Counted from the stretch's first letter, positions 1 to 8,572 are shown. The stretch: DNA of 55,249 bases from JAGOME01 sp039812375 (GCA_039812375.1 JBDIAO010000011.1:1-55249); one strand, 5' to 3'. Numbers and translations are program-made. The notes: a model not told the origin generated them from the letters alone.

Positions 1-122
1 GCCACGGTGGCGGCTGCTGCGCTGGCCTCTTCCTCCTGTGCCCAGTCGCCCTCGGCGTCGCCGCCTCGGTCCGCCCGGGGTGCTTCTGACCAATCCCCGC
101 CGCGTCGGCCAGCCCGGCTCAT
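1..122 (-). CDS. partial CDS (N-terminus only), unknown protein
   Basis: An ATG on the minus strand at 122-120 overlaps the TGA stop of the upstream VapB-like gene (ATGA overlap at 119-122). The frame stays open to the window edge for 40 codons. The visible part starts MSRAGRRGGDW and is rich in Ala, Glu and Gly (EEEASAAAATV), like a disordered N-terminal tail. Translational coupling to the next gene suggests one operon. In related actinobacteria a LytR C-terminal-domain membrane protein often occupies this place, but nothing in these 40 residues shows that, so I leave the function open. Confidence 0.45.
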   Translation of the reverse strand, partial: MSRAGRRGGDWSEAPRADRGGDAEGDWAQEEEASAAAATV

Positions 123-418
123 GACAGGACCAGGACCCGAGCGTGCAACGTTGGGCGCTGGTGCAGGGCCGCCCGCAGTGCCCGGTGCAGCCCGTCCTCG
201 AGATACAAGGTTCCCTGCCACTGCACGACGTGGGCGAAGAGGTCGCCGTAGAAGGTCGAGTCCTCGGAGAGGAGCATGTGCAGGTCGAGAGTGCGCTTGG
301 TCGTCACGAGATCGTCGAGGCGCACGAGGCGAGGCGGCACGTTGGACCACTGTCGACTCGTGTATCCGTGGTCGGGGTAGGGCCTGGAGTCCCCGACTGC
401 CTTGAAGATCACGGGCAC
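119..418 (-). CDS. VapB-like / conserved actinobacterial small protein
   Basis: A protein of 99 residues starting MPVIFKAVGDSRPYPDHG. It has the conserved blocks RPYPDHG, VRLDDLVTTKRTLDL, LLSEDSTFYGDLF and YLEDGLHRALRAAL. From memory this pattern belongs to a widespread actinobacterial family that databases label type II toxin-antitoxin VapB-family antitoxin. No VapC (PIN domain) gene is beside it, and the sequence does not resemble a ribbon-helix-helix or AbrB antitoxin, so the label should be treated with caution. It is translationally coupled to the partial gene at the left edge and divergent from the ATPase gene that starts at 508. Confidence 0.8.
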   Translation of the reverse strand: MPVIFKAVGDSRPYPDHGYTSRQWSNVPPRLVRLDDLVTTKRTLDLHMLLSEDSTFYGDLFAHVVQWQGTLYLEDGLHRALRAALHQRPTLHARVLVLS

Positions 419-507
419 ACTCTATTCACCGACCCGGGTGGCGGCTCGGTGACTGGTGGAACGTTGCGGTGCCGTAACCGGACGGGCACCCACGGCATCG
501 CTACATT

Positions 508-2166
508 GTGCCCGTGAGCGACGAGAACCCGACCTCTGCCGCCGTTGATCCGCCTGTTGGCGCCTCCACCGCCGCGGCACCCGTTCCACCGCAGATCCAG
601 CAGATCGCCGCCGGATACAGCTTCGCCGGGCCGGCGCTGGAGTTCGGGGCAGCCGTGCTCGACGGGACGGCCTATCCCCAGGCGAGGGTGCGCATCCCGC
701 TCGCCGTGCTCAACCGGCACGGGCTGGTCGCCGGCGCCACCGGCACCGGCAAGACCAAGACCCTCCAGGTCATGGCCGAGCAGCTCGTCGAGCAGGGGGT
801 GCCGGTCTTTCTTGCCGACATCAAGGGTGACCTGTCCGGGATCGCCACTCCCGGCCAGGAGAACGACAGACTCCTGGCAAGGGTCCGGGACATCGGACAG
901 GAGTGGATGCCCACCGGGCACCCCAGCGAGTTCTACTCGCTCGGCGGGTGCGGCAAGGGCATCCCGGTTCGGGCGTCGATCTCTGCCTTCGGGCCGACGT
1001 TGCTGGCCAAGGTCCTCGGGCTCAACCAGACCCAGGAGTCCAGCCTCGGTCTCGTCTTCCACTACGCAGACTCCAAGCAGCTCTGGCTCGACGACCTCAA
1101 GGACCTTCGTGCGGTCGTCCAGTTCCTGACCAGCGACGAGGGCAAGGCCGACCTGAAGTCCCTCGGTGGCTTGTCCTCGGCGACGGCCGGGGTCATCTTG
1201 CGCGAACTCGTCACCTTCGCCGACCAGGGTGCTGACGTCTTCTTCGGTCTGCCAGAGTTCGACACCAGCGAGTTGTTGCGCACCACAGCGGACGGCAAGG
1301 GCATGGTCTCCCTGCTCGAGCTTCCCGCGGTCCAGGACCGCCCGCAGCTGTTCTCGACGTTCCTCATGTGGCTGCTCGCCGACCTGTTCCATGACCTTCC
1401 CGAGGTCGGCGACCTCGACAAGCCCAAGCTCGTCTTCTTCTTCGACGAGGCCCACTTGCTCTTCAACGGAGCGAGCAAGGCGTTCCTCGACCAGATCCAA
1501 CAGACTGTGCGGCTCATCCGGTCCAAGGGCGTCGGCATCTTCTTCGTCACCCAAACACCCAAGGACGTCCCCGCCGACGTCCTCGCCCAGCTCGGCAACC
1601 GAGTCCAGCACGCGCTGCGCGCCTATACCCCCGATGACGCCAAGGCTCTCAAGGCGACCGTGTCGACCTATCCGACGTCCGGCTACGACCTGGCGCAGCT
1701 GCTCACCCAGCTCGGCACCGGTGAGGCTGTCGTCACCGTGCTGTCCGAGCGTGGAGCACCCACTCCGGTTGCGTGGACGCGGCTGCGAGCGCCGCTCTCG
1801 CTCATGGCGCCTTCTCCGGAGGCAGTCATCGACGCGGCGGTGGCCGCATCTCCGCTGTATGCCCGCTACGGGACCGCGACCGACCGGCAGTCAGCCTTTG
1901 AAACGCTGGCCGCGCAGCAGCAGGCCGAACAGGTGGCCAAGGAGCAGGCGGCCAAGGAGCAGGCGGCCAGAGAAGAGGTGGTCAAGGAGCAGGCGGGCAG
2001 GCAGCAGGCGGCGCCGGGACGCTCGGCCCGGGCGCCGCGGGCCGAGCCAGGGGTCGTCGAGCAAGTGGTGAAGTCATCGGCCTTTCGCTCAATGATGCGT
2101 TCGGCCGGCACCGTCCTCGGTCGGGAGATCACTCGCTCGATTCTCGGCACGTCCCGCCGCCGCTGA
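508..2166 (+). CDS. HerA-like P-loop ATPase (DUF853 / YjgR family)
   Basis: A protein of 552 residues with a GTG start. The Walker A motif GATGTGKT lies at residues 76-83, and a Walker B segment ending in hydrophobics plus FDEAH lies near 308-316. QTPKDVPADVLAQLGNRVQHALRAYTP-type sequence near 350 contains the family's arginine-finger region. This matches the DUF853 branch of the HerA/FtsK ATPases, often annotated as helicase HerA-like; the E. coli member is YjgR. Its real substrate is not established. The C-terminal region (about 470-510) is a run of Ala/Gln/Lys/Glu repeats (KEQAAKEQAAREE) predicted to be coiled coil, followed by a basic tail. A second GTG lies two codons downstream and cannot be excluded as the start. 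Confidence 0.9.
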   Translation: MPVSDENPTSAAVDPPVGASTAAAPVPPQIQQIAAGYSFAGPALEFGAAVLDGTAYPQARVRIPLAVLNRHGLVAGATGTGKTKTLQVMAEQLVEQGVPVFLADIKGDLSGIATPGQENDRLLARVRDIGQEWMPTGHPSEFYSLGGCGKGIPVRASISAFGPTLLAKVLGLNQTQESSLGLVFHYADSKQLWLDDLKDLRAVVQFLTSDEGKADLKSLGGLSSATAGVILRELVTFADQGADVFFGLPEFDTSELLRTTADGKGMVSLLELPAVQDRPQLFSTFLMWLLADLFHDLPEVGDLDKPKLVFFFDEAHLLFNGASKAFLDQIQQTVRLIRSKGVGIFFVTQTPKDVPADVLAQLGNRVQHALRAYTPDDAKALKATVSTYPTSGYDLAQLLTQLGTGEAVVTVLSERGAPTPVAWTRLRAPLSLMAPSPEAVIDAAVAASPLYARYGTATDRQSAFETLAAQQQAEQVAKEQAAKEQAAREEVVKEQAGRQQAAPGRSARAPRAEPGVVEQVVKSSAFRSMMRSAGTVLGREITRSILGTSRRR

Positions 2167-2186
2167 CGCGCCGCCGCTGAGCGGGG

Positions 2187-2567
2187 TCAGCACAGCGCGA
2201 GGAGGGCCTGGGCGTATGCCGTCTCGACGTCAGCGTCGCGGGCGACGGCATCCGAGGTGGTGACCACCCACTGCGCACCGTCACGATCCAGCGAGACGAA
2301 CCGGTCGCCGATGAGTTCGCGTAACTGGTGCTCCAGCGGCAGCCAGATCGTCTGGTCGAGGCTGACCGAGTCCAGCGCCCACTCGGTCGTGCCGTTGAAA
2401 CCGAGCACCGACTGGTCGGCGAAGTGGTGCAAGTCGATGGTCATCTCGCTGACCCAGTAGACCTCACCGGTCAGTGAGGGTGAGTCGATGGCGAAGCGAT
2501 CACCTGGTTGCGGAGTCCACAGGATCCCCGCAGCGGCGAGTTGCTTTGCCAGGTCGAGCGAGATCAT
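2187..2567 (-). CDS. conserved actinobacterial hypothetical protein (often mislabelled CpaE-like)
   Basis: A protein of 126 residues starting MISLDLAKQLAAAGILWTP, with recognisable blocks PGDRF, VYWVSEMTIDLHHF, GFNGTTEWALDS and ATG start at 2567. The pattern is familiar from many actinobacterial genomes, where it carries the label pilus assembly protein CpaE. It has no P-loop or receiver domain, so that label is not supported here. It is convergent with the HerA-like ATPase gene (21-base gap). The AhpD-like gene, also on the minus strand, ends 33 bases upstream of this gene's start, so the two may be co-transcribed. Confidence 0.75.
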   Translation of the reverse strand: MISLDLAKQLAAAGILWTPQPGDRFAIDSPSLTGEVYWVSEMTIDLHHFADQSVLGFNGTTEWALDSVSLDQTIWLPLEHQLRELIGDRFVSLDRDGAQWVVTTSDAVARDADVETAYAQALLALC

Positions 2568-2600
2568 CCCCCCATCATCGACCGGGGGAGTGGGAACGCC

Positions 2601-2960
2601 TCAGTCCTTGGCGTACTTCTCGTGGAACTCGAGGAAGGCGGCATACGCACGCGGTCCGTAGACCGTGGCTGGGCCGCCCTCCATGAGCAGCGTCACCCCG
2701 ATCGACTCGGCGACCTCCTCGGGGGTCGCGCCGTGCATCGCGGCCCCACGGGCGTGCGAGGCGATGCAGCCGTCGCAGTGGGAGGCCACCGAGAGGGCCA
2801 AGGCGATGAGCTCCTTGGTCTTGGCGTCGACCACGCCACCGGCCAGGGCGGCCTTGTGCAGTTCGGAGAACCCGGCATACACCTGCGGAATAGCTGAGCG
2901 GAGCGCTCGGGCAGGTTCCCGCAGGTCGGCAAGGACGTCGACTCCATGGCTATGCGTCAT
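2601..2960 (-). CDS. carboxymuconolactone decarboxylase / AhpD-like family protein
   Basis: A protein of 119 residues. The start MTHSHGVDV was chosen because the frame upstream overlaps the acyl-CoA synthetase gene. The family core is present: a helical segment LHKAALAGGVVDAKTKELI, then HCDGCIASHARGAAMHG, where the CxxC pair (Cys62 and Cys65) with the following His is the AhpD peroxidatic signature. Proteins with this motif reduce peroxides or disulfides; decarboxylases of the same fold lack the Cys pair. I therefore read it as a small thiol-active AhpD-like protein. It lies 19 bases downstream of the prpE stop on the same strand and may be read through from it. Confidence 0.88.
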   Translation of the reverse strand: MTHSHGVDVLADLREPARALRSAIPQVYAGFSELHKAALAGGVVDAKTKELIALALSVASHCDGCIASHARGAAMHGATPEEVAESIGVTLLMEGGPATVYGPRAYAAFLEFHEKYAKD

Positions 2961-2979
2961 ACCCCCTACCGTATCAGGC

Positions 2980-4881
2980 CTAGGGTCGGAGCACTCCACT
3001 GAGGGCGTCGAGCACACTGACGTCCTCGATGGTGCCGGGGATGCTTGGAGTCTTGCCGTCGGCCATCTCCCGCATCGTCTTGCGCAAGATCTTGCCCGAT
3101 CGGGTCTTCGGCAGGGCGGCGACGATGTCGACCTGCTTGAGGCTGGCCACGGCGCCGACCTCGCTGCGCACCCGCTGGACGAGCTCGGCGCGGATCCGCT
3201 CACCCTCGCCGGCGGCATCTACCCCCGCCTTGAGGACGACCAGGCCACGTGGCACCTGCCCCTTGAAGTCGTCGTGCACACCGATGACGGCGCACTCGGC
3301 GACATCGGGGTGGCCGGCCAGGGCAGCCTCGATCGAGCCGGTCGACAGCCGGTGCCCGGCGACGTTGAGCACGTCGTCGGTGCGGCCCATGACGTAGACG
3401 TAGCCGTCCTCGTCGATGAGCCCGCCGTCGCCGGTGAGGTAGTAGCCCTCGTAGACCGACAGGTAGCCCGAGACGTAGCGCTCATCGTCCTGCCACAGGG
3501 TCGGCAGGGTGCCCGGCGGCATCGGCAGCTTAATCGCGATCGCGCCCTCGTTGCCGGGGTCGCATTGCCGACCGGTCTCGTCGAGGACCTGGACGTCGAA
3601 GCCGGGCACCGCAACGGTCGGCGACCCAGCCTTGATTGGCATGGGCTCCAGGCCGCGCAGGTTGGCCACGATCGGCCAGCCGGTCTCGGTCTGCCACCAG
3701 TTGTCGACCACCGGCACCCCGACGACTTTGCTTGCCCACTCGTAGGTGTCCGGGTCGAGACGCTCGCCGGCAAGGAAGACGGTGCGCAGGCTGGACAGGT
3801 CGTGCCCGGCCATGAGAGACCCCTCGGGGTCTTCCTTCTTGATCGCCCGGTAGGCGGTGGGGGCGGTGAACATCGCGGTGCAGTTGTTGTCGGCGATGAC
3901 CCGCCAGAAGGCGCTCGCGTCCGGGGTGCCGACTGGTTTGCCTTCGTAGAGAACGGTGGTGGCCCCAGTCAGCAGCGGGGCGTAGACGATGTAGGAGTGG
4001 CCGACGACCCAGCCGACGTCGCTGGCGGTGAACCAGGCCTCACCGGGGCGGACGTCGTAGATGTTGGCCATCGACCAGCGCAGGGCGACCGCGTGCCCGC
4101 CGTTGTCGCGCACGATGCCTTTCGGACGCCCGGTCGTGCCGGAGGTGTAGAGGATGTAGAGCGGGTCGGTGGCGGCGACCTCGATGCAGTCAGCCGGCTC
4201 CGCGTCGTCGACGACCTCGTGCCAGTCCATCTCCTCCCAGTCGGTGTCCCGCTCGCCGATCGCGGCCAAGGCCTGGGGGCGCTGCAGGACGACGACGGAC
4301 TCCGGCGTGTGGCTGGAACGGTCGAGCGCGGCATCCAGGAAGGGCTTGTAGGGCACGACCCGGCTCGGCTCGATGCCGCAGCTGGCCGAGAGGATGACCT
4401 TGGGCTCGGCGTCCTCGATCCGGGCGGCGAGCTCGGCGGGGGCGAAGCCGCCGAAGACGACCGAGTGGATGGCGCCCAGGCGAGCGCAGGCGAGCATGGC
4501 CATCGCGGCCTGCGGCACCATCGGCATGTAGATCAGCACCCGGTCGCCCTTTTCGACCCCCAGGGAGGACAGCGCGCCGGCGAGGCGGGCGACCTCGTCG
4601 GTCAGCTGCGCATACGTCCAGCTCTGGGTGGTCCCGGTGACCGGCGAGTCGTAGACGAGGGCGAGCTGTTCGCCCCGGCCGTCGCGCACGTGCCGGTCGA
4701 GGGCGTTGAAACACGTGTTGAGGGTGCCGTCGGTGAACCACCGGTAGAACGGCGGGTTGCTCGCGTCGAGCACCGTCGTGGGCTCGCGGATCCAGTCGAT
4801 CGCGGATGCCGCCTCCCCCCAAAAGGCGTCGGGGTTGGACAGGGATGTCTGGTATGCCGCGTCGTAGGCGCCGGTGGTCAT
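2980..4881 (-). CDS. prpE: propionyl-CoA synthetase (acetate/propionate-CoA ligase family)
   Basis: A protein of 633 residues, a normal length for PrpE/Acs. It activates short-chain fatty acids to acyl-CoA through an acyl-adenylate. Visible motifs are the adenylate loop YTSGTTGRPKGIVRDNGGHA, WWQTETGWPI (A5), YLTGDGG (A7) and the C-terminal KTRSGKILRK with the acylation-sensitive lysine (A10). The N-terminus AYDAAYQTSLSNPDAFWGE is the acetyl-CoA-synthetase N domain. The segment RDNGGHAVALRWSMANIY and the overall pattern resemble PrpE more than Acs; I infer propionate preference from that. The start MTTGAYDAAY was chosen for its fit to the family; the frame is open further upstream but reads through low-complexity Arg/Pro sequence. 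Confidence 0.9.
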   Translation of the reverse strand: MTTGAYDAAYQTSLSNPDAFWGEAASAIDWIREPTTVLDASNPPFYRWFTDGTLNTCFNALDRHVRDGRGEQLALVYDSPVTGTTQSWTYAQLTDEVARLAGALSSLGVEKGDRVLIYMPMVPQAAMAMLACARLGAIHSVVFGGFAPAELAARIEDAEPKVILSASCGIEPSRVVPYKPFLDAALDRSSHTPESVVVLQRPQALAAIGERDTDWEEMDWHEVVDDAEPADCIEVAATDPLYILYTSGTTGRPKGIVRDNGGHAVALRWSMANIYDVRPGEAWFTASDVGWVVGHSYIVYAPLLTGATTVLYEGKPVGTPDASAFWRVIADNNCTAMFTAPTAYRAIKKEDPEGSLMAGHDLSSLRTVFLAGERLDPDTYEWASKVVGVPVVDNWWQTETGWPIVANLRGLEPMPIKAGSPTVAVPGFDVQVLDETGRQCDPGNEGAIAIKLPMPPGTLPTLWQDDERYVSGYLSVYEGYYLTGDGGLIDEDGYVYVMGRTDDVLNVAGHRLSTGSIEAALAGHPDVAECAVIGVHDDFKGQVPRGLVVLKAGVDAAGEGERIRAELVQRVRSEVGAVASLKQVDIVAALPKTRSGKILRKTMREMADGKTPSIPGTIEDVSVLDALSGVLRP

Positions 4882-5073
4882 CGCTCCATCGTGGCCCGGG
4901 GTGTGGGTGCTTCGCCACCTCGGCGGTGGGCCGGGCCGCGAACGGGCCGAATGCCGCGCCGAGCGGCACGCACACACACCCTGGCTGCTGCCAGGGGCAC
5001 AGGGCGCGCGAGAGGCCGCTGTTGCCTGCGGCGGATTTCTGTCGGCGGCGGCCGCTCGGGTAGCCTCCTGCGC

Positions 5074-5163
5074 GGAGGATTCGCATAGTGGCCTAGTGCG
5101 CACGATTGGAAATCGTGTTGGGGATGAAACCCCTCGCGGGTTCAAATCCCGCATCCTCCGCCA
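5074..5163 (+). tRNA. tRNA-Ser (anticodon GGA)
   Basis: The acceptor arms GGAGGAT (5074-5080) and ATCCTCC (5153-5159) pair perfectly. The anticodon stem CACGA/TCGTG encloses the loop TTGGAAA with anticodon GGA. A long variable arm (about 5118-5135) is typical of class II serine tRNAs, and the T arm reads CGGGTTCAAATCCCG. The discriminator G is at 5160 and CCA is encoded at 5161-5163. Confidence 0.97.
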
Positions 5164-5243
5164 TGGCGGTACCTGCGACTGCGCGGCATCCGTGGCTGCG
5201 GGTTACGCGGATTGGGCCCTCCGGGACCAGACGGCATACACTC

Positions 5244-5341
5244 GAGCACGGCACCCCGCGTGGTGGTACCTCACTGAACCCCCCCAGGGCAGGAATGCAG
5301 CAAGGGCAGGTGAGCTCTTCCAGGTACGCGGGGTGTCGTGT
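5244..5341 (+). ncRNA. ffs: signal recognition particle RNA, small bacterial type (4.5S)
   Basis: The segment CCAGGGCAGGAATGCAGCAA (5284-5303) holds the SRP domain IV signature: the asymmetric internal loop and GGAA-type tetraloop that bind Ffh. Flanking arms close into one long hairpin: GCACGGCACCCCGCG near 5246-5260 pairs with CGCGGGGTGTCGTG near 5327-5340. Ends are set from the limits of pairing, so they may be off by a few bases. It lies about 80 bases after tRNA-Ser on the same strand. It delivers signal-anchored ribosome complexes to the membrane together with Ffh and FtsY. Confidence 0.9.
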
Positions 5342-5367
5342 TCCCCCGGCGCCGGTCGAAGATCGGC

Positions 5368-6069
5368 TCAGCCCGCTCCGCACCCGCAGCCACCGCAGCC
5401 GCAACCACCGGCGCCAGCTGGCTCGGGCTCGGTGCCCTGGAGCTCCCACACCTGAGCGATCGCGTTGCGCAGCACCGGAACCGGCTGGGCGCCAACGACG
5501 GCATACTTCTGGTCCAGGACGAAGGTAGGTACCGAGGAGATGCCGATTTCCGCAGCGAGGGCCTCGTCTTCTCGGACCTGGAAACCGCAGTCGTCGCCGT
5601 CGAGCAGCGCGCTGACCTCTGCCTCATCCAAACCTGCCTCGACGCCCAGTCTGATCAGCGTCGCGTGGTCGTCGATCGCCTCGCCTTCGGTGTACCAGGC
5701 GCGCATGATCCGTGCGGTGACCGCCTCCTCGAGGCCCTGAGCCCGCGCGAAGTGGATCACTCGGTGTGCATCGAAGCTGTTGCCACCCCGCGCGAGATCC
5801 CAGCGGAAGTCGAGACCGACCTCGGCGGCGGTGCGCGCCATCTGTTCGTGCTGGCTGTGTGCCTGCTCCACGGACATGCCGTACTTGTCGGCGACGCGCT
5901 CAATGTTCGGGACCTGCGTCATCGCCTCGGCGCCGTGGTCCAACTCGAAGCTGTGCCACACCACGTCGATCTCGTCCCGCTGCGGGAAGTCGGCGAGCGC
6001 GAGTTCGAGGTGGCGCCGGCCGAGGTGGCAGAACGGGCAGAGGATGTCGCTCCAGACGTCGATGCGCAT
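5368..6069 (-). CDS. DsbA-family oxidoreductase (FrnE-like)
   Basis: A protein of 233 residues. The N-terminus MRIDVWSDILCPFC carries the thioredoxin-fold CxxC at Cys11/Cys14. The helical insertion is typical of the FrnE/2-hydroxychromene-2-carboxylate isomerase branch, and SSVPTFVLD (about 190) gives the conserved cis-Pro loop. No signal peptide is seen, so it acts in the cytoplasm. Start at 6069 chosen because MRIDVWSD is the normal family beginning. The last 15 residues are an unusual Gly/Cys tail (GGCGCGGCGCGAG) with four extra cysteines. FrnE of Deinococcus also has extra C-terminal cysteines able to exchange with the active site, so a similar redox or metal role is possible. Confidence 0.9.
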   Translation of the reverse strand: MRIDVWSDILCPFCHLGRRHLELALADFPQRDEIDVVWHSFELDHGAEAMTQVPNIERVADKYGMSVEQAHSQHEQMARTAAEVGLDFRWDLARGGNSFDAHRVIHFARAQGLEEAVTARIMRAWYTEGEAIDDHATLIRLGVEAGLDEAEVSALLDGDDCGFQVREDEALAAEIGISSVPTFVLDQKYAVVGAQPVPVLRNAIAQVWELQGTEPEPAGAGGCGCGGCGCGAG

Positions 6070-6154
6070 GCCCAACAGGGTATGCCGCCCACGCGCCGGT
6101 CGCGCCACCGTCTCAGCGGCAGTGCACACCGACAGTGGGTGGGACTGGTCGTGG

Positions 6155-7177
6155 TCACGGGCGCAGCGCATCAGGAACGACGACCTCGCCGGTGCACCGG
6201 CCGTCAGGCAGCAGCAGCCATCCCATCCTCTTGAGCACCCGGAGGGTGATCGAACTGTCCCACAGCTCCAGCCGGGGCAGGTGCTCCCCGAGCAGGTGCT
6301 CGATGCGCAGCAGGTCGGGCAGCGACCGCGCCCAGACGGTGAAGAACAGGTTCGTCTCACCCGTGGTGGATAGGCACAGGCGCAGTTCCGGCAGGGTCCC
6401 CAGGGCTTGGGTGGTCATCTCGTGCTCGGCGGTCGGGACCCGGGCCCGCCAGTTGCACACGATCGGCCAATGGGACTGCTCCTGTGCGATTTCGCAACGG
6501 AAGGCAACCTGGGATGACGCAGCCAGGGCGCAGACCTGGCGCCGCACGGTGGCCGGCTTCCGACCGGTCGCTCGGGCCAGGTCCGCAGCGCTGGCTCGCC
6601 CGTCCATGGTCAGCAGCTCGACGAGCGGCCAGTGCTGCGCAGGCAGCGGCTTGGGGTTGCGCTGGGACGAGGGGACGTGGTCTCGGTGTGTGGCCTCGTC
6701 CAGGGCCGCCTGTTCATTCCGCTCGAGCGCTCGGATCCGCCAGTTCGCCCCGTGACGCCGAACCACCGTGGCCAGATGGGAGCGGTGACGGGTCACGCCC
6801 TCGACTCGGCCCAGATCCTCGAGCAGGAAGGTGGTCAGGGCGCCGAAGTCGGCGACCATGACGGTGAGCAGGAGATCACAGCCTCGGGCGACCTCCTCGA
6901 CCGTGACCACACGCGAGTCCGCACACAGGATCCGCGCAGCGTTGCCCCGGCGGCCGGGTTCGCAGTCCACTTCGACCATGGCGGTGACCATCGGGGCCAG
7001 TCCCTCCGGGTGCACAGTCACCCAGGCCAGACCCTCGCCGCGCAGTCGGTGCCATCGCTCGGCGAGCGTCTCCGGGGTGCCACCCAATACCCTCGCCGCC
7101 GCAGCCCAACTGATTCGGGGGGCGATCTGGAGGGCATGGAGGAGCCTGAAGTCCTGCTCGCTGAACGGATGGTCCAT
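6155..7177 (-). CDS. Lrp/AsnC-type transcriptional regulator with two HTH-effector units
   Basis: A protein of 340 residues built of two Lrp-like halves. Each half has a winged HTH of the AsnC type (about 3-55, DFRLLHALQIAPRISWAAAARVLG; about 180-235, LTMDGRASAADLARATGRKPATV) followed by a RAM-like alpha-beta effector domain. Two-unit Lrp proteins of this length are common in actinobacteria. Start MDHPFSEQDFRLL at 7177 fits the first HTH; a longer frame exists upstream but would add residues without family likeness. It is divergent from the amidohydrolase-MFS pair, 115 bases away, and probably controls both it and itself. A palindrome in the gap is a likely site. Confidence 0.9.
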   Translation of the reverse strand: MDHPFSEQDFRLLHALQIAPRISWAAAARVLGGTPETLAERWHRLRGEGLAWVTVHPEGLAPMVTAMVEVDCEPGRRGNAARILCADSRVVTVEEVARGCDLLLTVMVADFGALTTFLLEDLGRVEGVTRHRSHLATVVRRHGANWRIRALERNEQAALDEATHRDHVPSSQRNPKPLPAQHWPLVELLTMDGRASAADLARATGRKPATVRRQVCALAASSQVAFRCEIAQEQSHWPIVCNWRARVPTAEHEMTTQALGTLPELRLCLSTTGETNLFFTVWARSLPDLLRIEHLLGEHLPRLELWDSSITLRVLKRMGWLLLPDGRCTGEVVVPDALRP

Positions 7178-7246
7178 CACAGATCTCCCGTCACTGCCAC
7201 GCCTGCTGCACATTTCCCGTGATCCCAACCTAGGGGCCGCGCCCGC

Positions 7247-7261
7247 CTGAACACTGTTCAG
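7247..7261. promoter_or_regulatory. palindrome CTGAACACTGTTCAG, candidate Lrp/AsnC operator
   Basis: A perfect inverted repeat with 7-base arms CTGAACA and TGTTCAG around one central C, in the 115-base gap between the divergent Lrp-type regulator and the amidohydrolase. Lrp/AsnC proteins bind 13-17 bp palindromes in such positions. It starts 46 bases before the amidohydrolase ATG. Binding is inferred from position and symmetry only. Confidence 0.45.
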
Positions 7262-7292
7262 CATCCTTGCCAGCTCAAGAGAGGGGATCACG

Positions 7293-8522
7293 ATGGCTCT
7301 ACGGGATGCGGTGGCGTCGATGTGGGACGACTTGGTCCAGCTGCGACACGAGTTGCATCAGCACCCGGAGATCGGATTGATGCTCCCGCGGACCCAGGCT
7401 CGAGTCCTGACGGCGTTGGAGGGGCTTCCGCTGGAGATCTCCACCGGAACCCGCACGACATCGGTGACTGCAGTGCTGCGTGGCACCGGGGAGGCCAGGC
7501 CAGCGGATTCGCCGCCAATTGTGCTGCTGCGCGGGGACATGGACGGCCTTCCGGTCACCGAGCAGGCGGACGTGCCCTACAAGTCTCAGGTCGAGGGCGC
7601 CATGCACGCCTGCGGCCACGACCTGCACACCACCATGCTCGTCGGGGCGGCCCGACTGCTCTGCGCGCACCGGGATCTCCTCGCCGGCGATGTCGTCTTC
7701 ATGTTCCAGCCGGGGGAGGAGGGCTGGGACGGCGCCGGAGTGATGATCGAGGAGGGAGTTCTCGAGGCGGCCGGCCGTCGGGCCGACGCGGCATACGGGC
7801 TGCACGTGTTCTCCGCATTCGCCGCGCACGGGACCTTCCTGAGCCGTCCGGGCCCCATGATGTCAGCCTCGGACGAACTGCATGTCACCGTGCACGGCGC
7901 CGGCGGGCACGGATCAATGCCGGACCGGGCCCGAGACCCGGTGCCGGTCCTGGCCGAGATCGTCCTGGCGCTCCAGACGATGGTCACTCGACGGTTCAAC
8001 ATCTTCGATCCTGTCGTGCTCACCGTCGGGCAGTTGCATGTGGGGACCAAGGCGAACATCATCCCGGACGACGGCATGCTCGAGGCCACTGTCCGGACTT
8101 TCTCTGCCGCAGCCCAGGAGCGGATGGCCGAAGAGACGCCGCGTCTGGTGGAGAAGATCGCTGCTGCCCACGGCATGCGGGTGAGCGTGGACTACATCCG
8201 TCAGTATCCGGTGACCGTCAATGACGCGGACGAAACGGCCTTTGCTGCACAAACCGTCACGGACCTGTTCGGCGCTGCCCGTCAGGTCGACCTCCAGTTC
8301 CCGGTGAACGGATCCGAGGACTTCTCCCGGGTGCTGCAGAACGTGCCAGGCAGCTTCCTCTTCCTCGGTGCCGGGCGCCCCGACGACGACCCTGAGCACG
8401 CCCCGATGAATCACTCGCCGTTGGCGATCTTCGAGGATTCCGTCATGCCGGATGGAGTGCTCCTGTATGCCGAGCTGGCTGTGCGGCGGCTCGCGATGCT
8501 CGCAGCCGGCAGGTCGCGCTGA
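7293..8522 (+). CDS. M20D-family amidohydrolase (IAA-amino acid hydrolase / HipO-like)
   Basis: A protein of 409 residues, normal for the M20D peptidase family, which hydrolyses N-acyl amino acids. Metal-binding residues are visible: MHACGHD (Cys107, His109, Asp110), FQPGEEG (Glu141, Glu142), HGSMP, and NHSP near the C-terminus. RHELHQHPEIG near residue 20 is the typical family opening. A purine-rich stretch AGAGAGGGG precedes the ATG. It is followed 50 bases later by an MHS-type carrier and is divergent from an Lrp-like regulator, so the three probably form a unit for uptake and cleavage of an N-acylated amino acid or dipeptide-like compound. The substrate is not evident. Confidence 0.92.
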   Translation: MALRDAVASMWDDLVQLRHELHQHPEIGLMLPRTQARVLTALEGLPLEISTGTRTTSVTAVLRGTGEARPADSPPIVLLRGDMDGLPVTEQADVPYKSQVEGAMHACGHDLHTTMLVGAARLLCAHRDLLAGDVVFMFQPGEEGWDGAGVMIEEGVLEAAGRRADAAYGLHVFSAFAAHGTFLSRPGPMMSASDELHVTVHGAGGHGSMPDRARDPVPVLAEIVLALQTMVTRRFNIFDPVVLTVGQLHVGTKANIIPDDGMLEATVRTFSAAAQERMAEETPRLVEKIAAAHGMRVSVDYIRQYPVTVNDADETAFAAQTVTDLFGAARQVDLQFPVNGSEDFSRVLQNVPGSFLFLGAGRPDDDPEHAPMNHSPLAIFEDSVMPDGVLLYAELAVRRLAMLAAGRSR

Positions 8523-8572
8523 GCCGATCCCACGAAGAGAGCCGATTCCACAACAACGCAGGGAGTCCCAGG

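Noticed and set aside
119..418. Toxin-antitoxin locus at the left edge
   Set aside because: Only a protein commonly labelled VapB is present; no toxin gene is seen beside it and the label itself is doubtful.
409..1611. Minus-strand open frame of 400 codons opposite the HerA-like ATPase
   Set aside because: No family motif, and the plus strand has Walker A and B motifs in frame.
2665..5088. Plus-strand open frame of about 800 codons opposite prpE
   Set aside because: Composition is Gly/Asp/Val/His-rich shadow sequence; the minus strand carries a full acyl-CoA synthetase.
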